20,686 nucleotides of DNA, taken from Bryobacterales bacterium (GTDB lineage: Bacteria; Acidobacteriota; Terriglobia; Bryobacterales; Bryobacteraceae). Positions 1-8,675 of this stretch are shown piece by piece. How positions within the stretch are numbered: the stretch's first letter is position 1; each line of letters opens with the position of its first letter. A program made the translations under genes and the position numbers. A model generated the notes under the pieces. The model was given only the letters and a program-made list of their open reading frames with translations. It was not told the origin of the DNA and made no database searches. The DNA lies in assembly GCA_016789785.1 (NCBI GenBank), contig JAEUQE010000169.1, forward strand, positions 1 through 20,686, given 5' to 3'.

Positions 1-2211
1 GGTGTCCGCAAACGACGTTCCATTCGCGGTGGTAATGGCGGTCGCCGATTGCCCGTTTGACGTTGTTCCGCGGAACACGCGGTAGCCCGTCGCTCCCGTC
101 ACGCCATTCCAGGTCAGTGTGATCTGGCGGTCGCCCGGAGTGGCGGTCAAACCCGTCGGCGCGGCCAAACCGGTGGTCGGCGTGGCGCTCGCCTGTGCCG
201 ACATTGGTCCCTGGCCCCCGGCGTTGATCGCCGCCACTTTGTAGAAGTAGGCGGTGCCGTTGGTCAGCCCCGTATTGTTAAACGTGGTGCCATTGACCGT
301 CGCAACCGGCGTCGACGACTGTCCATTCGACGTCGTGCCCCGGAAGACCCGGTAGCCCGTCGCACCCTGGACCGCGCCCCATGACAGCGTGATCGCCGTG
401 TTGCCCGGCGTCGCCGTCAGATTCGACGGAGCCGCGGTTGGCGGTGGAATCACCAGAACGGGAGTCGCCGACACCATGCTCGAGTATCCACTGGCGCCGA
501 AGTTATTCACTGCCTTTAAGCGGTAGTAATACTTGGTGCCGTTGGTGAGCCCGTTGTTTGTGTAAGTGGTCCCGGTAACGTTCGACGCGATGGGGATGTT
601 CTCCACCGTCGACGTGGTGCCGCGGAAAACCTGGTAGCTTGCCGCACCCGGCGACGCCTTCCAGGAAAGCTTCACGCTGGCGTTACCCGCGTCCGCATCC
701 AACTCCGTTGGCGCGGCCGGGATGTTGCCTGGGGTTCCGTCCGTATTGCGAGGCAGAAGCTGGGCATCGGCCCAACTCGCCGAGTCATTGGTCTGGCCAT
801 CGCCGGCATCGAATACCTTCAAAACGAGGGTCTCGCGGCCCGTCACCATCACCGATACCAATTCGGAGGGCATGTTGCCCCGCATCGTTGGCGACCGGTA
901 TAGCCGCGCATTGTCGGCCCACACTTCGAAGATCGCCGACCCGCCGTTGCCCACGGAATCGTCGATGCCGATGACGGAACTGAACCGCTCGTACTTCTGA
1001 TCCAGGTCGTACCGGATTTCAGCATTCGCGTAGGTTCCCAGTCCGCGGCTGTAAGTCAGGCCCGCAAGCTTGATCTTTTCGCCGTCCTTGGCCTCGCCAG
1101 CGCCGTTCGCACGATCCTTCTCCACTGGGCCAAGGCCGTTGGTCGCACTCATCCAGCTCATACTGGACAAGTACTTCACGGATTCCACGCCCTCCAACCG
1201 GGCTTCGGCCCAATCCGCATGGTCGTAGCCAATGCCATCGCCGCCATCCAACACCACGAGTCTCATCTCGCGCACGTTTTCGACAGGTACTTCAATGGCG
1301 AGGCCGGGCATGTTGCCTTTCATCACTGGGCTGGTGAACTTCTTCTGGCCATCCAGCCAGACTTCGAACACCACACTGCCCCGGTCCCCGACTTCATCGT
1401 CCACGCCGACAATGGCGCGGAACATATCGAAGCGGTCCAGCAGCGGATACCGGATCTCCGACCGTGAGTGCACGCCAAGACCGCTGTAGTACCGGCGCCC
1501 GCCGATCGACATGGTCTTGCCGTCTTTTCCCGCCAGTTCGCCGTTGGAGCGGTCGAGTTCCACAGGTCCCCAGCCGTTCATGGCGCTGATCCAGTTCAGA
1601 TCGCTGACCCACCTGCGGGTCATTGGCGGAGGTTGTGGCTGGAGCGTGATCGCGGCCGGATACAGGCGAGTCTGCGGAATCACCTGCTCCGGTTGGTTCG
1701 GGTAGCTCCAGTAAAGCTGAATGAGCGAGTTCCCTTTGTTCTCGTAATACTCGAGTTGAATGTCATACTTCTGACCAGCGGTGAAGTTCATTGGAACCGC
1801 CTGGTCCCAATCGGCGCCATGATCGCTCCAATGGTCGATCAGCAGCTTCTTATTCACCCATAGCCGGATCCCATCGTCCGAGCGCGTAACGAACGTGTAG
1901 TTCCCCGTGACAGGGGCTTCAATCTGCCCAGTCCAACGCACCGAAAACTTGTCCGGCGCGAAGCTGGGAACCGGGGCGGTCATGGCCCAAGTGAAATTGA
2001 CGGTTGGATCTGTGCGGGTCAGCGCAACTGGAGCTTTCAGATCCGTGTTAGCAAAGTATTCGCCTTTGAGGCCCGTGCCGGTACCCGTTTGGCCCGCTGC
2101 GATGGACACAAATGCGAACGTGAAAACCGCGATACTCGAAGCAGCACGGAGGAGTTTCCTGCTTGGAGCAGCACGGTCGGCAACGTCATTCAAGGGTGTG
2201 ATGGAGGTCAC
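1..2211 (-). CDS. Secreted modular protein: PA14, two NPCBM domains, FN3 repeats (3' end outside window)
   Basis: The minus-strand frame is open from a stop just upstream of 2211 to the window edge, giving 737 codons with no stop. I chose the GTG at 2211: a purine-rich AGAGGGAG lies about 12 nt upstream and a good promoter just before it; TTG at 2193 is an alternative. Residues 18-42 form a signal peptide (RKLLR, then a hydrophobic stretch ending SIAAGQ). Residues about 47-190 are a PA14 domain (GLKGEYF, SDDGIRLWVN, YWSYP). Two NPCBM domains follow at about 197-335 and 340-490, each with IGxDD, a GNMP turn and a DAGDG/DGGDG loop. FN3 modules start near 497, 597 and 687; the last two are about 90 residues apart and nearly identical (ATGYRVFRGTTSNGQS). 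PA14 and NPCBM domains bind carbohydrate in known families. A catalytic domain may lie outside the window. Probably an exported glycan-binding protein. Confidence 0.85.
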   Translation of the reverse strand, partial: MTSITPLNDVADRAAPSRKLLRAASSIAVFTFAFVSIAAGQTGTGTGLKGEYFANTDLKAPVALTRTDPTVNFTWAMTAPVPSFAPDKFSVRWTGQIEAPVTGNYTFVTRSDDGIRLWVNKKLLIDHWSDHGADWDQAVPMNFTAGQKYDIQLEYYENKGNSLIQLYWSYPNQPEQVIPQTRLYPAAITLQPQPPPMTRRWVSDLNWISAMNGWGPVELDRSNGELAGKDGKTMSIGGRRYYSGLGVHSRSEIRYPLLDRFDMFRAIVGVDDEVGDRGSVVFEVWLDGQKKFTSPVMKGNMPGLAIEVPVENVREMRLVVLDGGDGIGYDHADWAEARLEGVESVKYLSSMSWMSATNGLGPVEKDRANGAGEAKDGEKIKLAGLTYSRGLGTYANAEIRYDLDQKYERFSSVIGIDDSVGNGGSAIFEVWADNARLYRSPTMRGNMPSELVSVMVTGRETLVLKVFDAGDGQTNDSASWADAQLLPRNTDGTPGNIPAAPTELDADAGNASVKLSWKASPGAASYQVFRGTTSTVENIPIASNVTGTTYTNNGLTNGTKYYYRLKAVNNFGASGYSSMVSATPVLVIPPPTAAPSNLTATPGNTAITLSWGAVQGATGYRVFRGTTSNGQSSTPVATVNGTTFNNTGLTNGTAYFYKVAAINAGGQGPMSAQASATPTTGLAAPTGLTATPGDRQITLTWNGVTGATGYRVFRGTTSNGQSATAITTANGTSFADT

Positions 2212-2248
2212 AGTAAATACACTCTCCCTCTGGACTCAGTTGTGACAG

Positions 2249-2277
2249 TTTATGAAATGTGGGGAGGGGGGGCTCAA
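2249..2277 (-). promoter_or_regulatory. Putative sigma-70 promoter of the PA14/NPCBM gene
   Basis: On the minus strand TTGAGC (2277-2272) is followed after exactly 17 nt by CATAAA (2254-2249). Transcription would start near 2242, about 30 nt before the GTG at 2211. The spacer is an unusual C-rich run. Confidence 0.5.
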
Positions 2278-2586
2278 TTGGGAAGGTTACTGAGCCGGTG
2301 CGTTTCCTAGTACCAACGATCTAGGAGAAGCGGTGATATATTAGCGATAGCGCTCAGGAGGTGTTCCTGTCAATACCTTCTAACTCTTTTTTTTCGTTGA
2401 GGATCACGCCCCAGTCCGTCTAGGGGCAGAAGACGGTTCTAAGTAGGGGGTTTCCGCTATGCATGGGAAATGCGCTTAGGCGCACTGTTCCCCTCGATGT
2501 TGCCCGAAACTCCGCTCCGACCGTTGCGAATTCCAGCAACTTTCGGCACTGGACGCCCTCTTTCGGTCCACGCCCGGGAGTCGCGC
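2278..2586. other. Intergenic stretch without a gene
   Basis: I see no coding frame with plausible codon use here. The only notable structure is an eight-T run at 2387-2394 with no strong stem before it, so I do not call a terminator. Frames that extend the cupin gene upstream through this stretch have atypical composition. Confidence 0.4.
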
Positions 2587-2592
2587 TATACT
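2587..2592 (+). promoter_or_regulatory. Putative -10 element of the cupin gene
   Basis: TATACT is a near-consensus -10 box 18 nt before the ATG at 2610, implying a leader of only about 11 nt that still holds the AGGA ribosome site. No convincing -35 box is seen. Confidence 0.4.
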
Positions 2593-2609
2593 CTCCAAAC
2601 AGGAATCCT

Positions 2610-2960
2610 ATGAGCCAGTTCATCGCCATTGATGCCACCACCCAACCGTGGGAAGAACGCTTCAGCGAGCACTTAGGAAAGACCCTCTACCGCAAGAACC
2701 TCATCACCGATCCCGACACCGGAATGGAGATCCGGTTGGTGAAGTACCCGGCAGGCGTCATCAACACCCGTCACACCCATCCCTGCGCACACGGAATGTA
2801 TGTACTGGAAGGCACACTCGTCACACACGCAGGAAGCTTCGGGCCGGGACACTTCGTTTGGTTTCCGGAAGGCGAGGTGATGGAACACGGCGCCACAGCC
2901 GAAACCGATGTTGTGGTGCTCTTTATCACCAACAAGCCCTTCCAGATTCACTACCAGTGA
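2610..2960 (+). CDS. Small single-domain cupin protein
   Basis: 116 aa. The ATG at 2610 is preceded by AGGA six bases away, so it is preferred over a longer upstream frame. Cupin motif 1 lies at residues 49-68, with the metal-ligand pattern H55-x-H57 followed by H61 where the family usually has Glu. Motif 2 lies at about 79-94 (GPGHFVWFPEGEVMEHG), supplying H93. The length fits a one-domain RmlC-like cupin in the cytoplasm (no signal peptide). Such proteins bind a metal and may be small-molecule dioxygenases, isomerases or sensors; the substrate cannot be read from sequence. It is transcribed alone and converges on the next gene with a 12-nt gap. Confidence 0.85.
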   Translation: MSQFIAIDATTQPWEERFSEHLGKTLYRKNLITDPDTGMEIRLVKYPAGVINTRHTHPCAHGMYVLEGTLVTHAGSFGPGHFVWFPEGEVMEHGATAETDVVVLFITNKPFQIHYQ

Positions 2961-2972
2961 ACTGGACGCAGG

Positions 2973-3185
2973 TCAGGCCTCCAACAATCCTCGGCCCTTG
3001 TCGGTAAGCCGGTAAGTCGGCTCCGGCGCGGGGAGGTCGGGGATGTGCAGACGGGGTTGCTCGACGCTCAAATACCCTTCGCGAGCCAGTTCGTCCAGGC
3101 GAACTTGACGGTCGGCATCGTGCCCAGCCCGGATCCCACCCGTCGTCGCCACCATTCGGAGCAGACCCATCGAAATCGTGTCCAT
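2973..3185 (-). CDS. 70-aa winged-helix-like hypothetical protein
   Basis: The ATG at 3185 is preceded by AAAGGAAG about six bases away, a strong ribosome site that supports a real gene. The protein has an N-terminal helix (MGLLRMVATTGGI), then LDELAREGYLSVEQPRL and YRLTDKGRGLLEA. The pattern 'EGYL...YRLTDKGRGLL' is typical of the recognition helix and wing of small winged-helix proteins, where TxKG precedes the last helix. It has no signal peptide or membrane segment. A DNA-binding role is an inference from this pattern only. It could equally be a stand-alone remnant of a larger regulator, though the ribosome site and balanced ends argue for a complete gene. Confidence 0.65.
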   Translation of the reverse strand: MDTISMGLLRMVATTGGIRAGHDADRQVRLDELAREGYLSVEQPRLHIPDLPAPEPTYRLTDKGRGLLEA

Positions 3186-3274
3186 GCGTCTTCCTTTCGG
3201 TCCTGGTGTATCACATGCGAGCGAGGAAAGATAGGGGGCTGCGACACCGGTGGCGCGGACTTCAGTCTGCCGGC

Positions 3275-3292
3275 CTCGACAATCGTGTCGAG
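3275..3292. repeat. Perfect hairpin, 7-bp stem with 4-nt loop
   Basis: CTCGACA, loop ATCG, then TGTCGAG. It lies about 30 nt downstream of the proline-rich gene on the minus strand and 90 nt upstream of the 70-aa gene. There is no T-tract on either side, so it may be an mRNA 3'-end stem or an operator rather than an intrinsic terminator. Confidence 0.4.
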
Positions 3293-3308
3293 ACCGACGT
3301 CAACACTT

Positions 3309-3322
3309 GAGCGAGTTCGCTC
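3309..3322. repeat. Short hairpin at the stop codon of the proline-rich gene
   Basis: GAGCG AGTT CGCTC abuts the minus-strand TAG stop at 3322-3324. Together with the hairpin at 3275-3292 it makes two consecutive stems after the gene. No T-run follows. Confidence 0.3.
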
Positions 3323-3843
3323 TAGGCAGCTCCGGGACGGATCCACGTCGCACCCGAGGGCATGGTGAACACGTTGGGATTCGTCGTGACCGCGGAACCA
3401 GGCGGCGGAACCATCGGGTTGTGATGCGCCTGATACATCTGCGGTGTCCAACCATAGCCAAGCCCGTACCCTGCAGGCGCCGATTCCTCGGGCCCCGGCG
3501 CCGCGCTCTGCTGCATCCACGGCCACCGGATCTGCCGGGCCGGATCGAAGGAAGTGCCCGCGAACTTCTGCGGATTCGCGGCGACTTCCGCGGCGGTCGG
3601 CGCGGGCGTGGTGCTGACGGGGAGTCCCAGCACATTGAACGGCGACTGCACGATCTGTGGCAGTGGCGGTGTAACTGGTGGCGGAGGATTGCCGGATGGC
3701 TGACCAGTTGTTGTCGCCGGATCCATGGACCGCCTCAGCGACCGATAGAAATCCGCGTTATTCACACGATGGCTAACTCGCCCGAATGCTTGGCTTTGTG
3801 CCTGCGTAGGAGAGGGTGACGGAGTGGCGATGCGTGGCATCAT
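3322..3843 (-). CDS. Proline-rich hypothetical protein
   Basis: 173 aa from the ATG at 3843. Other possible starts are GTG 3879 (no ribosome site), ATG 3840, and ATG 3726, which has GAGG six bases upstream. I do not recognise a family. The N-terminal part (residues 1-40) is Ser/Pro/Gln-rich, followed by FGRVSHRVNNADFYRSL, a candidate short helix. Residues about 40-80 are Pro/Thr-rich (NPPPPVTPPLP), a disordered linker, and the C-terminal half is rich in Pro, Gly, Trp and Tyr. There is no signal peptide and no membrane segment. It follows the molybdoenzyme gene on the same strand with a gap of about 50 nt (12 nt if GTG 3879 is used), so co-transcription is likely. Two hairpins follow its stop. 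Function unknown. Confidence 0.6.
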   Translation of the reverse strand: MMPRIATPSPSPTQAQSQAFGRVSHRVNNADFYRSLRRSMDPATTTGQPSGNPPPPVTPPLPQIVQSPFNVLGLPVSTTPAPTAAEVAANPQKFAGTSFDPARQIRWPWMQQSAAPGPEESAPAGYGLGYGWTPQMYQAHHNPMVPPPGSAVTTNPNVFTMPSGATWIRPGAA

Positions 3844-3891
3844 GCCCGGTTCCGATGCACGCCGCGTGCCGAAACGCACCGTATGGCGGCG

Positions 3892-4620
3892 TCAGATTCC
3901 GTTGAACCACGAGTAACCGCGTTCGGCCGCGTTCGAACCCATCCCCTTGCCGATACCTTTCACGCTCTCCAGCAGAGTAAGTTTGGTCACGAACTTCACG
4001 CTCTTGTAGCCGAGTTGACGGGGGACCCGGATCCGCATTGGGCCACCGTGTCCGGGCGGCAGATCGCCCCCGTTCATCCCGTAAGCGAGAAAGGTCTGCG
4101 GATGCAGGGCGTCGTTCATGTCGATGGAGTCCCACCAGCGGGGTTGAACGGAGAAGTAGGCCACGTACCGCGCTTCGGGCTTCACGCCGGCCTCCCGCAA
4201 AACATGCGCCAGCGGCACGCCGATCCATTCGGCCACGTACGACCAGCCCTCTTCACACGCCAGGGCCGTAACTTGCGAACGCCGGGGCATCGCCCTCAGA
4301 TCGGCGAGCGAAAGCGTGATCGGGTTGGCCACCAGTCCACCCACCTCCAGCCGCCAAGTGGACGGCGCGTCGGGCGCCAGCGCTTCTTTGGCTGGCTTGC
4401 CGTTCGGGAATGGCGGTTCCGAAATCGCCGACCGTGGGAATTCGCGAGCCATCGAATGCGGCGCCAACAGCCTGTGCGCCGCGTAGCTCAACGTGCGTTC
4501 CGGCGCAAAGATACCCGTAGCGTCGGGCGGCACCAAGCCATTGGCGTCGAGAGCTTTCGCCCCGGCGGCGGCAACGCCAATCGAGCCCAAGCCCGCGATC
4601 CATCCTCGCCGTGTGATCAT
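3892..4620 (-). CDS. Tat-exported sulfite-oxidase-fold molybdopterin oxidoreductase (MsrP/YedY-like)
   Basis: 242 aa. The ATG at 4620 is set by GGGAGGGG upstream and by the Tat signal TRRGWIAGLGSIG; a longer frame to 4683 lies inside the neighbouring gene. The oxidoreductase molybdopterin domain covers about residues 85-220. C122 in TALACEEGWSYVAEWIGVPL sits where this family has the cysteine ligand of molybdenum. The segment DLPPGHGGPMRIRVP (186-200) matches the cofactor-binding loop. The start overlaps the stop of the cytochrome b gene by 4 nt (ATGA), so the two are translationally coupled. By analogy with MsrP/MsrQ and related pairs, the enzyme would act outside the cytoplasmic membrane and exchange electrons with the cytochrome. 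The substrate (methionine sulfoxide, sulfite or another) is not determined. Confidence 0.85.
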   Translation of the reverse strand: MITRRGWIAGLGSIGVAAAGAKALDANGLVPPDATGIFAPERTLSYAAHRLLAPHSMAREFPRSAISEPPFPNGKPAKEALAPDAPSTWRLEVGGLVANPITLSLADLRAMPRRSQVTALACEEGWSYVAEWIGVPLAHVLREAGVKPEARYVAYFSVQPRWWDSIDMNDALHPQTFLAYGMNGGDLPPGHGGPMRIRVPRQLGYKSVKFVTKLTLLESVKGIGKGMGSNAAERGYSWFNGI

Positions 4621-5270
4621 CGTTCCCCTCCCGAAATCATATCGCGCACCAGGCGGACGAAACCTGTGCGATAGACCATCCAAACGTGCCCCAGCGCGAA
4701 CGCCACCAGCATCAACGTGAGGAAAAAGTGTATGGTGCGGGCCGATTGCTGGCCACCGAACACGGAAGCCAGAAACGGAAAGACGCCAGTAGCCGTGGGC
4801 GACATCGCCAGACCGGTCCAGAACATCAACGGGAACAGCACAAACACGACCGCCAGATAAGTGCGCCGCTGCAGTGTGTTGTATTCACCGGTTCTCAGCA
4901 AGCGCTCCCGGAAGTGGCCGCTGAACAGCCCATGGAGAACGTACCAGAGCCCGGTGAATAAGAGAAACCATGCGGACTGGAAGTGCAGCGAGCGGCTCCA
5001 CGAGTTCTGATCCTTCAGCACAAAGTTATAGCCGGTGGGCACGTGGCCACGAGACGCGGGGATCGGGATGGTGAGGATTGGAGTGGTATTGGAATGGCCC
5101 GTGTCGCCCCAGTAGAAGCGCGGATGCGAGATCAGAATCTCAATACCGCTGAGGAGGAAACAGGCGAACAGGAGCGAGGTGATCCAGTGCGTGACTCGAA
5201 CGGACGCGGAGTGCTTCACCGCGCGGCGCAGGGATCCCAGCGCGGGTTGAACGGCGGCGCCAGCGATCAT
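4617..5270 (-). CDS. Membrane cytochrome b subunit (b561 / Ni-hydrogenase type)
   Basis: 217 aa with four clear membrane segments at about residues 29-47, 98-116, 138-156 and 179-201. Candidate haem ligands sit at helix ends or inside helices: H28 (RVTHWI), H96 (SLHFQ), H181 (TIHFF) and H195 (ALGHVW). This is the pattern of di-haem cytochrome b subunits that carry electrons between the quinone pool and a periplasmic enzyme. The long loop at residues 48-95 lies between helices 1 and 2. Its gene comes first in the operon and overlaps the molybdoenzyme gene by 4 nt, which is the main evidence for partnership. The ribosome site is weak (AGG eight bases before the ATG). It is transcribed divergently from the TonB receptor gene across 148 bp. 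Confidence 0.85.
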   Translation of the reverse strand: MIAGAAVQPALGSLRRAVKHSASVRVTHWITSLLFACFLLSGIEILISHPRFYWGDTGHSNTTPILTIPIPASRGHVPTGYNFVLKDQNSWSRSLHFQSAWFLLFTGLWYVLHGLFSGHFRERLLRTGEYNTLQRRTYLAVVFVLFPLMFWTGLAMSPTATGVFPFLASVFGGQQSARTIHFFLTLMLVAFALGHVWMVYRTGFVRLVRDMISGGER

Positions 5271-5340
5271 CTCAGAAGCCTACCACGCGCGTTGGCGCGA
5301 AGAAAGCCCGCGTCTGAGCGTTTGCGGAATCGACTCGGTG

Positions 5341-5346
5341 TATACT
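5341..5346 (+). promoter_or_regulatory. Putative -10 element of the TonB receptor gene
   Basis: TATACT lies 73 nt before the ATG at 5419 in the divergent intergenic region. No good -35 hexamer sits at 16-18 nt, so the call rests on the -10 match alone. Confidence 0.35.
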
Positions 5347-5418
5347 GACCAGAACGCCGGAAGCCCAGGATGCCCTCCGTAACGTCCCGATAGTTTCAAA
5401 CCCGAGGAGATCGCTGCG

Positions 5419-8400
5419 ATGAACCGCTGTTTGCTTCCATTGATTTGTCTGATTCTTGCCGTGCCTGCATTTCCACAAGGCGCCACCCTCATCGGCCGTG
5501 TCACTGACCCCTCTGGAGCTGTGCTCGCCGGGGCCCAGATCACTGCCACTCAGGAAGCGACTCAATCGACGACGACCACCACCACCAGCACGGAAGGCTA
5601 CTTCGCTCTGGCCTCGCTTCCGGTCGGGCGCTACACGGTGATGGTGGAACTGAAAGGCTTCAGTACCGAAAAACGCTCCGGGCTCTTGCTCCAGGTTGGC
5701 CAAACAGTGCGTTCCGACTTCGAACTCAAACTTGGCGAAGTCACCACATCCGTCGACGTCTCCGGGCAGTTGCCCGTGGTGCAATCGGAGACGTCCTCGG
5801 TAGGTGCGGTGGTGGAGACGCGGCAGATTCTCGGCGTGCCATTGAACGGGCGCAGCCTCTTCTCCCTGTTAGCGCTCGCGCCGGGTGTGCAAGGCGCCGG
5901 GACGAACACCTCAATCGGCGGCGGCCCACGCAACCAGTTCAATAACTTTACGGTTGACGGCACCACGAACAACGACGTGATCTCGGGCCGGCTGGAGGGC
6001 GCGTTCCCATCGCTTGACACGGTTGCCGAGTTCGAAGTGATCAACGCCAACGGCAGCGCCGACAACGGCCGGGGCGGGGCGCAGATCAAGGTGGTCACCA
6101 AGAGCGGCACGAACCAGTTTCATGGTTCGCTCTATGAGTACAACCGCAACCGTGAGTTTGCCGCGCGCAACTTCTTCGCCGCCACCAACCCGCCGTTCAA
6201 TCGCAACGAGTTTGGAGGCTCCATCGGCGGTCCGCTGATGCTGCCCAAATACAATGGCCGAAACCGCACGTTCTTCTTCTTCAGCTACGAAGGCCTGCGC
6301 GAACGCTCGCCGCGCGTCAACACCATGACCGTGCCCACCGCCGCGCAGCGCGAAGGCGATTTCTCCTCGCTGGCTGCCCCCATCATCGATCCGCTGGCGG
6401 GCGGCACGCCATTCCCGAACGGCCGGATCCCAGCCAATCGCATCACCGAGACATCAAAAGCACTGCTCGATTTTCTGCCGCTTCCCAACCGGACTGGTGG
6501 CTTCAACTTCCAGACGGCGCTCTCGAATAAACCCACGCTCAATAACTGGTCGCTGCGCATCGACCACACACTGACCGACCGCGACCGCATCTATGGGCGC
6601 TACTTCTCGTTCACCAATGGTCCGTACTTCTCGGCCGGCCCGGCTACCGAGCGTTTCGGCAACGGGCTGTTTGGCTTTCTCGACCGCAACGCCAACTTTA
6701 CTTACCTGCGCAACATGCGCCCGAACCTCACCAACGAATTCAAGTTCGGATACATCTTCAATGACAACTTCCGCAACACAGCCAATCCCGATCTCGATCT
6801 CTCTCGCCTGATTCCCGGCCTGCCGCCAATCTCGAGCGGCGCCGGCGGCGTGCCTTCCATCGACATCCTCGGTTTCACCACCATCACGGAAAACACCGGC
6901 ACGTTTTCCGGCGGTTTCTTCCGCCAGTGGAGCCATCAGTACATCGACAACGTGACATGGGTGAAGGGCAAGCACATTGTAAAGGGCGGCTTCGACATGA
7001 ACTTCGCCAAGAGCTACGATGGCCTCGCGATCCGGCCCTATCCTCGCGGCTTCTTCACCTTCCGTGGCAACTTCACGCGCAACGCGCTGGCCGACTTCCT
7101 GCTGGGCTGGCCGCTGACCGCGCAACGCTCTTCGGCATTCAACGGATCGACGCAGCCCGGCGCATCCGTTCTCGGCTACTATATTCAAGACGATTGGAAG
7201 ATCACTCCGAAACTCACCCTCAATTTCGGACTCCGCTATGAAATCGTAACCCGCTGGGCGGAGCGCGACGGCCAGTACGCCAACTTCGACCTCAAAACCA
7301 ATCGCATCGTAGTTCCGAACTTCAACGGTGGCGTGTCGCCCCTTGCTATCCAGCGTCTGCTCGGCGTTTTCCCGGTGGTGACGCACGATGCGGCGGGCTT
7401 CCCGTACAAGCTGATTCGAGGCGACCACAACAATTTCTCGCCGCGCTTCGGCTTCGCCTACCGGCTGACCAACAAGACGGTGTTGCGCGGCGGATACGGG
7501 ATCTACTTCGGATCGTTGTTCGGCGCACAGGTGCTGGCAGCCGACAAGAATCCGCCCTTCGTGCTGACCGAAACCACCGAGTCGCAGTCCAACACCAACC
7601 CCACGCTTTCCTTCGCCAACGCGTTTCCGACCGCGGGCAACATTCCGGCGAACCCGGCGTTTACCGCCTTCGATCCTGACCTCAAGAACGGCTATTCGCA
7701 GCAAGCGAATCTGACGGTGGAGCGCGAACTGCCTGGCTCCATCGGTGTGCGCCTCACTTTGCTCCGGAATCGTTATCTTCAGACCTGGCGTGGCTACGAC
7801 ATCAACCAGCCCCGGTCGTTCCGCGCCGGCCCGGTCCAGCCGCAGCGCCCCATTCAGCCATGGTCCACGATCACCTACTACGATTCGGGTGGAAGCTGGA
7901 CTTCGAACTCGCTGCAAATCGGCGCAATCAAACGCTACTCCCACGGATTGCTGTTCCAGATGGAGTACCAGTTTGTGCGTTCGATCGGCGATGAACTTTA
8001 TGGCGGTCCGCAGGATATCCGCAACTTCCGCGCCGACCGCGCCGACCTGAACGGCCTGGCAAGGCACACACTTCGAATCAACTACCTGTACGATCTCCCG
8101 TTCGGCAAGGGTAAGCCGTTTCTCAATACCGGCGGACTGGCCAACTACCTGATTGGCGGATGGCAGATCGCGGGAATCACCAGCGCATTGGGTGGCACGC
8201 CGTTCTCCGTCAACTTTAACTCGACGATACTCGGTTCGCCAAGCGGACGCGCCGATCTCACAGGCAATGCCAAGCTCGATAACCCGTCCATCCAGCGCTG
8301 GTTCAACCCGGCGGCGTTCGCGGTCCCCGCGCCATTTACTTTCGGTAACTCCGGACGCAACATCCTGCTCGGGCCGGGAGCGGTGACCTTCGACTTCTCC

Positions 8401-8586
8401 CTTTACAAGAACTTCACGTTCGCGGAAAAGGTAAACTTGCAGTTCCGCAGCGAGTTCTTCAACCTGTTCAACAAAGCGAATTTCGGCAACCCGGCCAGTA
8501 ACATCTCGGTGCCGGCGACGGTAGGAATAATCGCCTCGGCTGCTCCGGCGCGAGTGATCCAGTTCGGACTCCGCTTGACTTTCTGA
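5419..8586 (+). CDS. Oar-like TonB-dependent outer-membrane receptor with carboxypeptidase-regulatory domain
   Basis: 1055 aa. The start has GAGGAG nine bases upstream and a signal peptide at residues 1-17/20 (LLPLICLILAVPA). Residues about 22-105 are a carboxypeptidase-regulatory-like beta-sandwich (GRVTDPSGAVLAGAQI; LPVGRYTV). A plug-like region covers about 115-240 (VPLNGRSLFSLLALAPGVQ; FTVDGTTNN; VTKSGTNQFHGSLYEYN). The rest is a long beta-barrel (RNRTFFFFSYEGLRER; YYIQDDWK; NLTLNFGLRYE-like strands) ending in LRLTF, with the terminal Phe expected for barrel insertion. This is a normal length for the large acidobacterial Oar/TonB family. Such receptors import large ligands, often glycans, or act in surface adhesion; the ligand is unknown. 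It is monocistronic or leads into the methyltransferase gene 93 nt downstream. Confidence 0.95.
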   Translation: MNRCLLPLICLILAVPAFPQGATLIGRVTDPSGAVLAGAQITATQEATQSTTTTTTSTEGYFALASLPVGRYTVMVELKGFSTEKRSGLLLQVGQTVRSDFELKLGEVTTSVDVSGQLPVVQSETSSVGAVVETRQILGVPLNGRSLFSLLALAPGVQGAGTNTSIGGGPRNQFNNFTVDGTTNNDVISGRLEGAFPSLDTVAEFEVINANGSADNGRGGAQIKVVTKSGTNQFHGSLYEYNRNREFAARNFFAATNPPFNRNEFGGSIGGPLMLPKYNGRNRTFFFFSYEGLRERSPRVNTMTVPTAAQREGDFSSLAAPIIDPLAGGTPFPNGRIPANRITETSKALLDFLPLPNRTGGFNFQTALSNKPTLNNWSLRIDHTLTDRDRIYGRYFSFTNGPYFSAGPATERFGNGLFGFLDRNANFTYLRNMRPNLTNEFKFGYIFNDNFRNTANPDLDLSRLIPGLPPISSGAGGVPSIDILGFTTITENTGTFSGGFFRQWSHQYIDNVTWVKGKHIVKGGFDMNFAKSYDGLAIRPYPRGFFTFRGNFTRNALADFLLGWPLTAQRSSAFNGSTQPGASVLGYYIQDDWKITPKLTLNFGLRYEIVTRWAERDGQYANFDLKTNRIVVPNFNGGVSPLAIQRLLGVFPVVTHDAAGFPYKLIRGDHNNFSPRFGFAYRLTNKTVLRGGYGIYFGSLFGAQVLAADKNPPFVLTETTESQSNTNPTLSFANAFPTAGNIPANPAFTAFDPDLKNGYSQQANLTVERELPGSIGVRLTLLRNRYLQTWRGYDINQPRSFRAGPVQPQRPIQPWSTITYYDSGGSWTSNSLQIGAIKRYSHGLLFQMEYQFVRSIGDELYGGPQDIRNFRADRADLNGLARHTLRINYLYDLPFGKGKPFLNTGGLANYLIGGWQIAGITSALGGTPFSVNFNSTILGSPSGRADLTGNAKLDNPSIQRWFNPAAFAVPAPFTFGNSGRNILLGPGAVTFDFSLYKNFTFAEKVNLQFRSEFFNLFNKANFGNPASNISVPATVGIIASAAPARVIQFGLRLTF

Positions 8587-8675
8587 GTTTGCGGCGTCCC
8601 GCCTCCTGCGCGAGGACCACCCATCACATGGAGTCCCGCCGGGCACGCAAAGTTCTGCGGCGCGGGATATTCACG

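Noticed and set aside
2463..2609. Upstream extension of the cupin gene
   Set aside because: The promoter-like TATACT and AGGA site just before ATG 2610 favour the shorter start, and the extension does not look like cupin sequence.
6454..8646. 730-codon open frame antisense to the TonB receptor gene
   Set aside because: It is the mirror of a high-GC coding frame: its composition is Arg/Glu/Val-rich with no domain-like sequence, and it overlaps a clear 1055-aa gene.
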